A stretch of DNA of 64,000 nt from Plantimonas leprariae (GCF_008802405.1 NZ_VZDO01000013.1:62001-126000); one strand, 5' to 3'; positions 34,031-43,386 are shown, counted from the stretch's first letter. Notes: generated by a model from the letters alone, not told the origin. A program made the numbers and translations.

Positions 34031-35388
34031 GGCTCGTCCCGCTTTCGCTCGGCGGGCGCCTGCTGGCCGCCGCCGCGCTCTTCGTCCTGCTCGCCGTGGC
34101 GGTCGCCGGCATCGTCATCGCCGGCATCCTCGGGCACTTCGTCCGCCTGCAGCTCGACAGCCGCCTCGACGCGCAGATCGAGGTCGTCGCCGCCTCCCTG
34201 CGCCTCGATCCGGCAGGACGCCTGGTCACGTTGCCGCGTGCCGACGGCCCGCCGTTCGATCGCCCCGATCGCGGCTGGTACTGGCAGGCGTTCGCCGAGG
34301 GCGGCACCACCATCGCCTCGCCGTCGCTCCGGAGCGAACGCCTGCGGTTCCCCGCCGATCCGCCGGACCGCTTCCTCCTCGACTACCTTCGCCCGTGGCC
34401 GGCCGAGCTCGAAGGTCCGCGGCGCGAACCGCTGGTCGCACGGATCGCGAACCGGATCGTCGACGGCCGGCCGGTGCGGATCGTAGCGACCGCGCCGCGC
34501 GCCGCCTTCGTCGGCCCGCTACTCGATGCCCTCCTGCCGGTGATGGCCGCGATGGCGGCTCTCGGGGTCGTGCTGTTCGGCATGCTGGTGCTGCAGGTAC
34601 GGCTGGGCCTCCGGCCGCTCGGCCGTCTGCGGGCCGACGTCGAAGCGATCCGTCGCGGCGAGGCGGCGAGGCTGGCGGAGCGACAGCCGGCCGAGGTCGC
34701 GCCGTTGGCCGCGGAGATCAACGCGCTTCTCGACAAGAACGAGGCGGGGCTCGAACGGGCCCGGCGGCACGTCGCGAACCTGGCGCACGGCCTGAAGACG
34801 CCGCTCGCGACCGTGTCGGTGCTTCTGCAGGAATCGGACCGCGACCCGAACGGCGAGATCGCCTCGCTGGTCGGGTCGATGGACCGGCTGATCCGGCATC
34901 ACCTCGCGCGCGCCAGAACGGCCGCGCTTGGAGGGCCGGAGCGCCGGCGGCTCGACCTCGTCCCCCGCCTCGACGACCTCGCGCTGGTGGTCGGCCGGAT
35001 CCATGCGGATCGGCGGATCGCCTTCGAGCGCCGGGGACCCCGGGAACTCTTCGTCGCCTGCGAGGCGGAAGACTGCGACGAACTGTTCGGCAACCTCCTC
35101 GACAACGCCTTCCGGCACGCGGCGTCCCGCGTCCGGATGGAACTGGCGGTTCGCGATGGCGAGGCGTGGATCGCCGTCGAGGACGACGGACCCGGACTGC
35201 CCGACGAACGGGTCGCGGAAGCGCTGCGTCCGGGACGGCGGCTCGACGAGGGCATGCCCGGCTTCGGCTTCGGCCTGCCGATCGCCGGCGAGATCGCCGA
35301 ACTCTACGGGGGCGGCATCTCGCTCGGGCGGAGCGACATCGGCGGACTTGCCGTGAATGTCGCCTTGCCGATCGCGCCCGCGGCCTGA
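34027..35388 (+). CDS. Membrane sensor histidine kinase (PhoQ-like)
   Basis: A 453-residue kinase. Transmembrane helices at about residues 12-37 and 164-190 flank a ~125-residue periplasmic sensor region. A HAMP-like linker follows (~191-240). The dimerisation/phosphoacceptor box is ANLAHGLKTPLATVSVLLQ with H254. The ATPase domain has the N-box NLLDNAFRH, G1 EDDGPGLPDE and G2 GFGFGLPIAGEIAELYGGG. The start is GTG 34027, overlapping the regulator stop. The sensor domain contains several acidic residues, but I see no clear Mg-binding acidic cluster, so the stimulus is open. Confidence 0.9.
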   Translation: MRLVPLSLGGRLLAAAALFVLLAVAVAGIVIAGILGHFVRLQLDSRLDAQIEVVAASLRLDPAGRLVTLPRADGPPFDRPDRGWYWQAFAEGGTTIASPSLRSERLRFPADPPDRFLLDYLRPWPAELEGPRREPLVARIANRIVDGRPVRIVATAPRAAFVGPLLDALLPVMAAMAALGVVLFGMLVLQVRLGLRPLGRLRADVEAIRRGEAARLAERQPAEVAPLAAEINALLDKNEAGLERARRHVANLAHGLKTPLATVSVLLQESDRDPNGEIASLVGSMDRLIRHHLARARTAALGGPERRRLDLVPRLDDLALVVGRIHADRRIAFERRGPRELFVACEAEDCDELFGNLLDNAFRHAASRVRMELAVRDGEAWIAVEDDGPGLPDERVAEALRPGRRLDEGMPGFGFGLPIAGEIAELYGGGISLGRSDIGGLAVNVALPIAPAA

Positions 35389-35742
35389 CACCGGACCGCC
35401 CGCGCTCCCGCCATTCGACCGCCGATCCGTCATGGGCGAAGAAGCCGCCGCTCCGTTTCGGCGACGGTTCGTCGAGGATGCCGGGGAACAGACTTGCCGA
35501 TGCGTCGGGGGCAAGGAGGTCTCGACGGCCGCGAAAGGCTTGTGCGTCCCGCTACGCGGTTGCTAGGCTCGGCTCGTCGTTCGGCTGCGACCTTCCGGAT
35601 TTTCCGCGAGTTCCAGCCGATCGCAAGCCGGGATCATTCCTCGAAGCGGGTCGTGGAAGGTTCAAGTAGTCGTCGCGCCGCCGTCATGCTGTCGGCCTAG
35701 CGCAGGGGTTCCGGAACCTTCCGCACGCAAGGACGAGCTTTC
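35389..35742. other. Intergenic region with a 12-bp palindrome
   Basis: About 350 bp without a convincing gene between the histidine kinase and the YnjB-like binding protein. The perfect palindrome GGTTCCGGAACC (35707-35718) lies 25-36 bp upstream of the binding-protein ATG, where an operator or the promoter would be. Confidence 0.4.
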
Positions 35743-36885
35743 ATGAAACGACGGACCTTCCTCGCGAGCTGCGCCACCCTTGCCGGCACGCTTGCGCTCC
35801 CCGGCCGCGGTTTCGCCGCCGGCCCGACGAACCTCTATACCGACTCCGACAGCAACGTCCTCGACTTCTGGAACAACGTCGTCATCCCGGCCTTCGGGGA
35901 AGCGCAGCCGGACGCCGAGCTGCGCATGACGGACGCCGGCGACAGTGCGGGCCTGCGCGCCATCGCCGAGCGAGCCATGGCGGCGATGCGGACCAAGACC
36001 GATCCGCAGGCCGACCTGTTCGAGGCCTTCGACCCGAATCTTCCCGCCGGGGGAAGGGACGCGGGCCTGTGGGTCGACTTCACGAAGGCCGGCCTGTCGA
36101 ACTACGCCAAGCTGAACCCCGCCGCGATCCAGTCGCCCTTCGGGCTGCCGTATCGCGGCTCGCAGGTGGTTCTCGCCTTCGACACCGCCAAGCTGCCGCA
36201 GAACGAGGCGCCGCGCACCTGGAACGACCTCGCGAGCTGGATCAAGGCCCATCCCGGCCAGTTCATCTACAACCGTCCCGACAAGGGCGGCTCCGGCCTC
36301 AACTTCGTGCGCCGCGCCATCTACCAGGCGAACGGCAGCGATCCTGCCGCCTTCACCGTCGACAACTATTCGACCGAGCGCGCCGCACGGACGCTGCCGG
36401 GCGCCTGGGACATCCTCAAGGATCTCGCCCCCTCGCTCTACGAGAAGGGCGCCTACACCTCCGGCAACACCCAGTCGATCCAGCTTCTCGCGCAAGGCGT
36501 CGTGACGATGGTGCCGACATGGTCGGATCAGGTGCTGCAGGCGATCGCGCAAGGCGTGCTGCCGGATACGACGGGCATCGTGCAGCTGCAGGACCTCGCG
36601 CTGCCGGGCGGGTTCTCCTACGTCACCGTCTTCGCGAACGGCGCCAATCGTGACGTCGCGCTGAAGCTCGCCGACTTCCTGCTCACCGAGAAGATGCAGT
36701 CGCAGATCATCTCCGAGATCGGCGGCTTCCCCGCCGTCGCCTGGGACAACGTCGATCCGGCGTTGCGCGAGAAGTACGAGGCGGTGATCCCGAAGAGCAT
36801 TCCGACCTTCCCCACGGGAGACTGGGAAAAGGCGATCAACGACGCCTGGTATCGCGAGGTCGCCCCAGGCGTTCAGCGCGGATGA
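35743..36885 (+). CDS. ABC transporter extracellular solute-binding protein (YnjB/Fe3+-thiamine-like)
   Basis: A 380-residue periplasmic protein with a signal peptide beginning MKRRTFLASCATLAGTLALP (cleaved about GFAA|GPT; the RRTFL hints at possible Tat export). Binding-protein landmarks are LYTDSDSNVLDFWNNVVIPAF, SPFGLPYRGSQVVLAFDTAK and FIYNRPDKGGSGLNFVRRAI. The family is the YnjB-like subgroup of extracellular solute-binding proteins. It is the first gene of a five-gene operon ending in a glycerophosphodiesterase, so a phosphodiester-type ligand is plausible. ATGA overlap with the next gene. Confidence 0.87.
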   Translation: MKRRTFLASCATLAGTLALPGRGFAAGPTNLYTDSDSNVLDFWNNVVIPAFGEAQPDAELRMTDAGDSAGLRAIAERAMAAMRTKTDPQADLFEAFDPNLPAGGRDAGLWVDFTKAGLSNYAKLNPAAIQSPFGLPYRGSQVVLAFDTAKLPQNEAPRTWNDLASWIKAHPGQFIYNRPDKGGSGLNFVRRAIYQANGSDPAAFTVDNYSTERAARTLPGAWDILKDLAPSLYEKGAYTSGNTQSIQLLAQGVVTMVPTWSDQVLQAIAQGVLPDTTGIVQLQDLALPGGFSYVTVFANGANRDVALKLADFLLTEKMQSQIISEIGGFPAVAWDNVDPALREKYEAVIPKSIPTFPTGDWEKAINDAWYREVAPGVQRG

Positions 36886-37769
36886 CGCTCGAGGCGGTTC
36901 CGGTTCCGGCAGCCGAACGCCCGCACCGCCGCTCGGGCCTCGTCGGGCTGCTCCTCGTGGCGCTGCCGGTGCTCCTGATGGGCTGGCTGGTGCTCTACCC
37001 GATCGCCGACGCGGTCTGGCGGACGCTGGTCGTCAGCAACGCCGGCGGAACGCTCCACCTCAGCACCGACACCTACGAGACGTTCTTCTCGGACCCCTAC
37101 AGCCGGCGCAACCTCTGGCTGACGCTGCGCGTCACGGCGACCTGCGCCGGTCTGCTCCTCGTCATCGGCCTGCCGATCGCGCTGTATCTCCGCTTCTCGC
37201 GCTCGCGCATCGCGGCGCTTGTGCAGGCGCTGGCGATCTTCCCGCTGTTCGTGCCGTCGGTGATCCTTGCCTATGCGCTCATCCGCACGATCGGACCGAA
37301 CGGCACGGTGGACATCCTGCTCAACGCCGTCGGCCTGCCGAAGCTGCCGACGCCCTACCTGACGCCCTGGGGCCCGACGATCGGCCTCGTCTGGGACAAC
37401 CTGCCGCTGACGGTGCTGATGCTTGCCGCCGGGCTCGGCGCGGTGTCCGACAGCGCCGTGGAAGCCGCCCGGGACGTCGGCGCCGGCCGCTGGGCGGTAT
37501 TCCGCCATATCATCCTGCCGCGCATCCGCATCTCGATCCTGGTCGCGCTGTCCTTCTCGGTCCTCGGCATCTTCTCCGCCTTCACGCTGCCCTACGTGCT
37601 CGGGCCCGCCTCGCCGGAGATGATGGGGCCGTTCATGCAGCGGACCTTCGCCGATCTCAACGATCCGCGCATGGCGGTGACGCAGGCGGTCATCACCTTC
37701 GGCTTTTGTCTCGCCTTCGGCCTGTTCTACGTCCGCGCCATCGCCCGCAACCGCTCGGGGCCGTCGTGA
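36882..37769 (+). CDS. ABC transporter permease (first of two)
   Basis: A 295-residue permease with six or so helices. The binding-protein-dependent transport coupling loop is present near residue 190 (AARDVGAGRWAVFRHIILP, the EAA motif). An N-terminal cytosolic tail precedes the first helix (LLLVALPVLLMGWLVLYP). It overlaps its neighbours by ATGA and GTGA. It pairs with the next permease to form a heterodimeric channel, as in YnjC-type, iron(III) and polyamine importers. Confidence 0.9.
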   Translation: MTLEAVPVPAAERPHRRSGLVGLLLVALPVLLMGWLVLYPIADAVWRTLVVSNAGGTLHLSTDTYETFFSDPYSRRNLWLTLRVTATCAGLLLVIGLPIALYLRFSRSRIAALVQALAIFPLFVPSVILAYALIRTIGPNGTVDILLNAVGLPKLPTPYLTPWGPTIGLVWDNLPLTVLMLAAGLGAVSDSAVEAARDVGAGRWAVFRHIILPRIRISILVALSFSVLGIFSAFTLPYVLGPASPEMMGPFMQRTFADLNDPRMAVTQAVITFGFCLAFGLFYVRAIARNRSGPS

Positions 37770-38629
37770 GCGCCGCCGGACCGGGGACCGGCCTCGACAG
37801 CGCGGTGCCGCATGCGGCCCGCGTGGCGCGCCGGCTCGACTGGACGGGACTGCTGATCGCCGCGATCCTCGCCGTCGTCATCGTCCTGCCGCTTCTCGTC
37901 GTGGTGACCTGGGCCTTCACGGAAGTCTGGCGCTATCCGGCGGTCGTGCCGCAGCAGTTCGGCCTGCGCTTCTGGCGCGCGACGCTCGCGCGCTCCGACG
38001 TCTGGAACGCCCTGACCCTGTCCCTGACGCTCGCCACCACCGTCACGGCTCTATCGGCGCTGATCTGCCTGCCGGCGGCCTACGCCTTCGCCCGGCTCGA
38101 CTTTCCCGGCCGCAACCTCCTGTTCCTGTCGTTTCTCGCCTCGCACGCCTTCCCGAAGTTCGGCCTCCTCGTCGCGGTCGCCGGCATCTTCCTCGGCCTC
38201 GGTCTGGTGTCGACCTTCTGGGGCGTCGTCCTGATCCAGCTCGTCGGCACGCTGATGCTGATGATCTGGATTCCCGTCGCCGCCTTCCAGGCGGTGGATC
38301 GGCGCATGGAGGAGGCGGCGCGCGACGCGGGCGCCGGGCCTTTGCGGGTCTTCTGGTCGATCAGCCTGCCGCAGGCGGCGCCCACGATCGCCGCGGCCGT
38401 GCTCCTCACCTTCGTCTCGACCTTCTACGAAACGGAAGGCGCCTGGCTGATCGGCGCGCCGCAGATCCGCACCATGCCGGTGCTGATGATCAGCTTCATC
38501 AACAACCAGATCGTCGTGCAATACGGCGCGGTCCTGTCCGTGATGCTCTGGGTGCCGTCCTTCCTCGCGCTGGTCTTCGCGCGCCGGGCGATCGGGTCGG
38601 GTGCCTTCGCGCGGGGTCTCGGCGCATGA
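37766..38629 (+). CDS. ABC transporter permease (second of two)
   Basis: A 287-residue permease starting at GTG 37766. The EAA loop near residue 185 reads EEAARDAGAGPLRVFWSISLP. A transmembrane helix is VVIVLPLLVVVTWAFTEVW, and the conserved ALSALICLPAAYAFARLDF follows in the third helix region. It pairs with the upstream permease. The C-terminal region ends with a basic tail (FARRAIGSG). Confidence 0.9.
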   Translation: MSAAGPGTGLDSAVPHAARVARRLDWTGLLIAAILAVVIVLPLLVVVTWAFTEVWRYPAVVPQQFGLRFWRATLARSDVWNALTLSLTLATTVTALSALICLPAAYAFARLDFPGRNLLFLSFLASHAFPKFGLLVAVAGIFLGLGLVSTFWGVVLIQLVGTLMLMIWIPVAAFQAVDRRMEEAARDAGAGPLRVFWSISLPQAAPTIAAAVLLTFVSTFYETEGAWLIGAPQIRTMPVLMISFINNQIVVQYGAVLSVMLWVPSFLALVFARRAIGSGAFARGLGA

Positions 38630-38666
38630 CGGCGGCGACGGCGCACCCGACCGAGCGGAGTTGCCG

Positions 38667-39728
38667 ATGGCCCGGCTGACGATCGAGGCGCTGGCCAAGA
38701 GCTTCGGTACCGGCTGGGCGGTGCGGGATGTCTCGCTCGACGTCGCCGACGGCGAGCTGGTCTGCCTGCTCGGGCCATCCGGATCCGGCAAGTCGACGAT
38801 CCTTCGGATGGTCGGCGGGTTCGAGCGGCCGAGCGCCGGCCGCATCCTGATCGACGGCCAGGACGTGACCGGCGTTCCGCCGGAGCGGCGCCCGACCGGC
38901 ATGGTCTTCCAGAGCCATGCCCTGTGGACGCACATGTCGTTGTTCGAGAACGTCGCCTTCGGCCTCAAACTCAGGCGGCTGCCGAAGCCCGAAATCCGGC
39001 GGCGCGTCGACGTGGCGCTGGCGCTGGTCGGGCTCGCCGGCTTCGGCGGTCGCCGCGTCTGGCAGCTCAGCGGCGGCCAGCAGCAGCGCGTCGCCATCGC
39101 GAGGTCCCTCGTGCTCGAGCCGAAAATCCTGCTCCTCGACGAGCCCTTCGCCAGCCTCGACCAGCACCTGCGCGAGCGGCTGCGCGAGGAGGTCCGCGAC
39201 ATCCAGCAGCGCCTCGGCATCACGACGCTGTTCGTTACGCACGGGCAGGACGAGGCGCTGGCGCTCGCCGACCGCATCGTCGTCCTCGAAGGCGGCCGGG
39301 TCGAACAGGTGGACCGGCCGGACCGGATCTACCGGCAGCCGGCGACCCGCTTCGTCGCGGGCTTCATCGGGCAGATGAACTTCGTGCCGGCCGAGTTCCG
39401 GAACGGGCGGGCGGAGCGCCCCGACTTCCCGGTTTCGGCGGCGGTGCCGGACGGTCCGGCGAGCCTCGCGATCCGCCCGGAAGCCGTCACGCTCCGCCGC
39501 TCCGACGCGCCCGGGCACGCGCGCGTCCACCGCGCGGTGGATTTCGGCACCCATCTCGCGATCGATCTCGAGCTTGCAGACGGAACGCGGTTCAAGGCGA
39601 CCGTGCCGCCCGGCGAGCGATGGGCGGCCGGCGAGGCGGCGCTGCCCGCGGTCGCCGGCTGCCTCGTGTTCCGGGGGGAGGGCGATGCGCCCGTGCCGGG
39701 CATCGTCGCGACACCCGTCCATGCGTGA
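38667..39728 (+). CDS. ABC transporter ATP-binding protein (MalK/PotA-like with TOBE domain)
   Basis: A 353-residue ATPase. Walker A GPSGSGKST is near residue 38, Q-loop MVFQSHALWTHMS, signature LSGGQQQR, Walker B ILLLDEPFASLD and switch His in VTHGQDEA. The C-terminal ~110 residues form a TOBE-type regulatory domain (LAIRPEAVTLRR). ATG 38667 has GGAG upstream. The longer frame starts inside the preceding permease gene. It powers the importer encoded just upstream and overlaps the phosphodiesterase gene by 8 bp. Confidence 0.92.
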   Translation: MARLTIEALAKSFGTGWAVRDVSLDVADGELVCLLGPSGSGKSTILRMVGGFERPSAGRILIDGQDVTGVPPERRPTGMVFQSHALWTHMSLFENVAFGLKLRRLPKPEIRRRVDVALALVGLAGFGGRRVWQLSGGQQQRVAIARSLVLEPKILLLDEPFASLDQHLRERLREEVRDIQQRLGITTLFVTHGQDEALALADRIVVLEGGRVEQVDRPDRIYRQPATRFVAGFIGQMNFVPAEFRNGRAERPDFPVSAAVPDGPASLAIRPEAVTLRRSDAPGHARVHRAVDFGTHLAIDLELADGTRFKATVPPGERWAAGEAALPAVAGCLVFRGEGDAPVPGIVATPVHA

Positions 39729-40551
39729 GCTGCCCGTCGCGCTCGATCGGGGTGGCCGCCGTGTCCGGCTGAAGTGGCACCGGGCGCGCCGACGCCCGGG
39801 CGACACGCCGTTCGGGGCGGCGAACGTCGCGGCGGGCCTCGCCGGCGGCGCCGAGGTGGAGATCGATCTGCTCGCCCATGCGGGCGACGGCTTCGCGGTG
39901 CTCCACGACGAGCGGCTCGACGACGCCACGACCGGCAGCGGCCCGGTCGCGGATGCGGAGGCCGGCGCGCTTCGGGCATGCCGGCTTCGCGACGCGGACG
40001 GCCGCCCGACCGAGCTGCCGGTGCTCCTGTTCTCCGACCTCTGCCGCATCGTCGGAGAGGCCGGCGGCGCGGGACGGCTGCAGCTCGACCTGAAGAACGG
40101 CGCGGACGTGCTCTCCGACGCCCGCGTCGCCGCTTTCGCCGCGGCGGCCCGCCCGGCTGCTCGCCGGATGATCCTCAGCGGCGGCGATGCCGGCGCGGTG
40201 CGTCGGCTGGCAGGCGCGGTGCCCGGCCTCGCCATCGGCCATGATCCCTGCCATTTCGGCGCATCGGAGCGGCTGCGCGAAAGCCTCGATTTCGCGAGCT
40301 TCGCGGCGGGCGCGCTCGCCGAAGCGCCCGATGCCGCGCTCTTCTATCTCGCCAAGGAACTCGTGCTGCTGGCGGCCGACCACGGCTTCGACCTCGTGGC
40401 GCCGTTCCATGCCGCGGGCCGCGAAGTGGACGCCTATACCGTCGCCGCCGCCGACGGAGCAGCGGACATGATCGTGCCGCGTCTCCTCGAACTCCGCGTC
40501 GACCAGATCACCACCGACGACGCCGAAGGGCTGGCCGCAAGGTTCGGTTAG
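39721..40551 (+). CDS. Glycerophosphodiester phosphodiesterase family protein
   Basis: A 276-residue TIM-barrel enzyme of the GDPD/UgpQ family, which splits glycerophosphodiesters into glycerol 3-phosphate and an alcohol. The metal/catalytic block EVEIDLLAHAGDGFAVLHDE near residue 45 contains the Glu-x-Asp pair and the second His of the family. The first HRG-type motif is altered to KWHRARRRPGDTPFGAAN, keeping the His. The C-terminus retains GREVDAYTV and the DQITTDDAE variant. Being cytosolic and in the importer operon suggests the transporter brings in a glycerophosphodiester. The stop overlaps the opposing gene by 4 bp. Confidence 0.82.
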   Translation: MRELPVALDRGGRRVRLKWHRARRRPGDTPFGAANVAAGLAGGAEVEIDLLAHAGDGFAVLHDERLDDATTGSGPVADAEAGALRACRLRDADGRPTELPVLLFSDLCRIVGEAGGAGRLQLDLKNGADVLSDARVAAFAAAARPAARRMILSGGDAGAVRRLAGAVPGLAIGHDPCHFGASERLRESLDFASFAAGALAEAPDAALFYLAKELVLLAADHGFDLVAPFHAAGREVDAYTVAAADGAADMIVPRLLELRVDQITTDDAEGLAARFG

Positions 40552-41375
40552 GCGCAGAAACCTTCGACTAGCCAGGGGTGCAGAGCAGGACCCGCGACGA
40601 GGACGTCGCCGTGCGAGCCGACAGGGCCGCCCCGGAAACCGGAGGTGACGCCGCCCGCTTCCCGAACGATCAGCGCCGCGGCGGCATAGTCGTGCGGCGA
40701 AAGCCCGTCCTCGAAGAAGCCGTCCAGCCTGCCGCAGGCGACATAGGCGATCGACAGCGCCGCGGAACCCAGCCGGCGGACGCCGGCGGTCTCGTCCATC
40801 AGCCGCCTGAGTGCCCGGTGATAGGTTTCCTCGGACACGGAGCGGACCTGGCCGGGGATCGGCAGGCCCGCGCCGATCAGCGTGTCCGCGACGGCATCCG
40901 TCGTCGCCACCCCGATCGGCCGGCCGTTCAGGGTGGCGCCCTTGCCGCGCTCGGCCGCGAAAAGCTCGCCCCGGCTCGGATCCAGGACGATGCCGGCGAG
41001 GATCTCGTCCGCGTCGAACAGCGCGATCGTCAAGCCGAAATGCGGGATGCCGAAGGCGTAGTTCGTGGTGCCGTCGATCGGGTCGATCAGGAACCGCAGG
41101 CCTCCCGGTCCGCCTGCGCGGTCCGCCGCGCCTTCCTCGCCGGAGATCGCGACGTCCGGGAACGCGGCCGCCAGCCCCCGCGCCACCGCTGCCTCGACCG
41201 CGACATCGGCATCGGTGACGTAGTCGCGCGGCGCCTTGGCCCGCCGCTCGCCGGCATCGCGCCGCTTCAACCCGCGCATTGCGATCGAACCCGCTTCCAG
41301 GGCGATGCGCGCCATCTCCCGGAGACGCGGGGAAGCGTCCGCGGAAACCGCATCGGCGCGTTCGGCGTCCACCAT
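40548..41375 (-). CDS. Inositol monophosphatase family protein
   Basis: A 275-residue Mg2+-dependent phosphatase of the IMPase/CysQ family. The metal motif 1 is FLIDPIDGTTNYAFGIPHFG, preceded by the conserved ISGEEG. The C-terminal motif, usually WDxAA, reads SPHDYAAAALIVREAGG, so His replaces Trp before the metal Asp. Convergent 4-bp overlap with the GDPD gene. If the importer brings in glycerophosphoinositol, GDPD plus an inositol-phosphate phosphatase would complete its breakdown, but the opposite strand means it is not the same transcript. Confidence 0.88.
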   Translation of the reverse strand: MVDAERADAVSADASPRLREMARIALEAGSIAMRGLKRRDAGERRAKAPRDYVTDADVAVEAAVARGLAAAFPDVAISGEEGAADRAGGPGGLRFLIDPIDGTTNYAFGIPHFGLTIALFDADEILAGIVLDPSRGELFAAERGKGATLNGRPIGVATTDAVADTLIGAGLPIPGQVRSVSEETYHRALRRLMDETAGVRRLGSAALSIAYVACGRLDGFFEDGLSPHDYAAAALIVREAGGVTSGFRGGPVGSHGDVLVAGPALHPWLVEGFCA

Positions 41376-41675
41376 CGCGTTCCCCTTCGCATCCTTGCGC
41401 CGATGGCGGCCCGGGCTTGCCGGCTGCTCCGTCGCGAAGCCTCGACCATCGCCGTGCTACCGCTTCCTCGCTCCGCCGTCGATCGCGAAGGGGTAATCCG
41501 CCGATCGGCTTCTGCTCTCGATTCCGTCGCTGCGCTATGCCGAGGAGTCCTATGCCGTGTCCATGTCGAGCGGATGAGGCGAAATACCTCGGCCTGCGCT
41601 GTCCCCTTTTAACCCTTCCGGGCGTACGGTCCCGACCGGGCGGCCGGCCCGGGCCGGCCACCGTAGGGAACGGCA
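41376..41675. other. Divergent intergenic region with an 18-bp GC palindrome
   Basis: About 300 bp between the phosphatase (minus) and DUF2252 (plus) genes. A perfect 18-bp palindrome, GGCCGGCCCGGGCCGGCC (41642-41659), lies 17 bp before the DUF2252 TTG start. It could be a hairpin in the 5' leader or chance in GC-rich DNA. Confidence 0.4.
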
Positions 41676-43133
41676 TTGAACGACCTCAGCGACGAATTCG
41701 AAGCGGCCGAGGCGCTTGTTCTCGCCCCGCTGGCCGACTTTCCGCATATCGACCTGCGTACGCCCGGCGAGCCCTGGGACAAGCGCCGCGCCGCCGGCAA
41801 GCTCCTGCGCAAGGCGGTGCCGCATGCGGCGCACGCGCCCGCCGAGCCGGCGAAAAGGCGGCCGGACCCGGTCCGGCTGATCCAGCGGGCTCACAAGGGG
41901 CGGCAGGAAGCGCTGATCCCGCTGCGCGTCGCCCGGATGGCGAGCTCGCCCTTCGCCTTCCTGCGCGGCGCCGCGCACGTCATGGCGTGGGACCTGGCGC
42001 AAATGCCGACGACCGGCATCAACGTCGTCCTCGACGGCGACGCCCATATCGCGAACTTCGGGCTGTTCGGCACGCCGCAGGGTGATGTCGTGCTCGACCT
42101 CAACGACTTCGACGAGGTGACGATCGGCCCGTGGGAATGGGACCTGAAACGCCTCGTCGCCAGCATCGTCGTCGCGGCGCGGGCGTCGAAATCGCACAGG
42201 GGCGAGCGCCGCAGGGCGGTCGAGGCGGCGGTCGCCGGCTACCGGCGCACCATGACGGAACTCGCGCCTTGCGGCTCGCTCGAGGTCTGGGGGCGAACGA
42301 CGCTCGCGACCGATCCGAACTTCGCCGGCGTCTCGATGGATGCCGCCTCGCAGGCGATCGTCGCCAAGGCCGTCGAGAAGGCGCGCCGTCGCAACAACCG
42401 CAGCCTGCTCGATCAGGTGGTCGAGCGGCAGGTGCACGGCGGCTGGCGGTTCCGGGACGACGCGCCGATCCTGACGCGGGTCGACCAGGCGACGCGCCTG
42501 GCGGTCACGGGCGGGCTGGAGCGCTACGCGGACACGTTGCCGCGCGAGCGCCGCTTCATGCTGAACCGCTACCACGTCGTCGACGTCGCGCACCGCGTCG
42601 TCGGCGTCGGCAGCGTCGGGACGCGCGCCTATCTGGCGCTGCTCTGCGGCAACTCGGACCAGGACGTGCTGTTCCTGCAGGTGAAGGAGGCCGTGACGCC
42701 GGCGCTGGCGCCCTACCTGCCCGGCATGCCCGAGCCCTACGACGAGCACGAGGGCGAGCGCGTCATCTACGGGCAGCGCCTCCTGCAGGCGGTGGGCGAT
42801 CCGCTGCTCGGCTGGACGACGATCGACGAGCGGCCGTTCTACGTCCGGCAGATGAAGAACATGAAGGGCGACATCCCGGCGAGCTGCATGAGCGGCCAGC
42901 CGCTGCAGTTCTTCTCGTTCGCCTACGGCGCGCTTCTGGCGCGCGCCCATGCTCGGACCGGCGACGCCGCCGCGATCTCCGGCTATTGCGGCGGCAACCA
43001 CAACACGACGCTCGGCGAGGCTCTGACGGCTTGGGCCGAACACTACGCCGACCAAAACGAGAGCGACCATGCGCGCTTCGTCGAGGCGATCGCCGATGGC
43101 CGGTTGGAGGCGGCCGCCGATCCCTGCCTCTGA
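41676..43133 (+). CDS. DUF2252 family protein
   Basis: A 485-residue protein of the DUF2252 family, distantly related to aminoglycoside-phosphotransferase/protein-kinase-like folds. It contains SPFAFLRGAAHVMAWDLAQM, the kinase-like catalytic-loop look-alike DGDAHIANFGLFGT with the DxHxxN pattern, and VLDLNDFDEVTIGPWEWDLK with a DFD. The function is unknown and no substrate is established. Translation starts at TTG 41676 with AGGGA upstream. No other in-frame start lies before the conserved region. Monocistronic as far as can be seen. Confidence 0.85.
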   Translation: MNDLSDEFEAAEALVLAPLADFPHIDLRTPGEPWDKRRAAGKLLRKAVPHAAHAPAEPAKRRPDPVRLIQRAHKGRQEALIPLRVARMASSPFAFLRGAAHVMAWDLAQMPTTGINVVLDGDAHIANFGLFGTPQGDVVLDLNDFDEVTIGPWEWDLKRLVASIVVAARASKSHRGERRRAVEAAVAGYRRTMTELAPCGSLEVWGRTTLATDPNFAGVSMDAASQAIVAKAVEKARRRNNRSLLDQVVERQVHGGWRFRDDAPILTRVDQATRLAVTGGLERYADTLPRERRFMLNRYHVVDVAHRVVGVGSVGTRAYLALLCGNSDQDVLFLQVKEAVTPALAPYLPGMPEPYDEHEGERVIYGQRLLQAVGDPLLGWTTIDERPFYVRQMKNMKGDIPASCMSGQPLQFFSFAYGALLARAHARTGDAAAISGYCGGNHNTTLGEALTAWAEHYADQNESDHARFVEAIADGRLEAAADPCL

Positions 43134-43386
43134 ATTCCAGCCGATGGGTCCCCTTGCGCTGCATACCGCCACGGCACCAGCGTGACGCTGGGGAACAATT
43201 TTCCGTCTATCCCTGTGACCTTTGCGGCGAAGGCGACGAACTAGACGCCACAGGTGCCGGCAAGGCAGGCGAGCGGGGAGGAGGCTGACTCCTCACTGGA
43301 CGCCGCCAAAGCCGATGCCAGAATGTCGCCCGAGCGTATCCGGAACCCCGAGCAGTCGGCGCGCCGGCAGGAACGAGGAAGCGTCC

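Noticed and set aside
43180-43215. GGAAC followed by a C/T-rich stretch upstream of the catalase-like gene as an EcfG-type promoter
   Set aside because: No CGTT-like -10 element occurs at the required 16-17 bp spacing, so I do not call a stress promoter.
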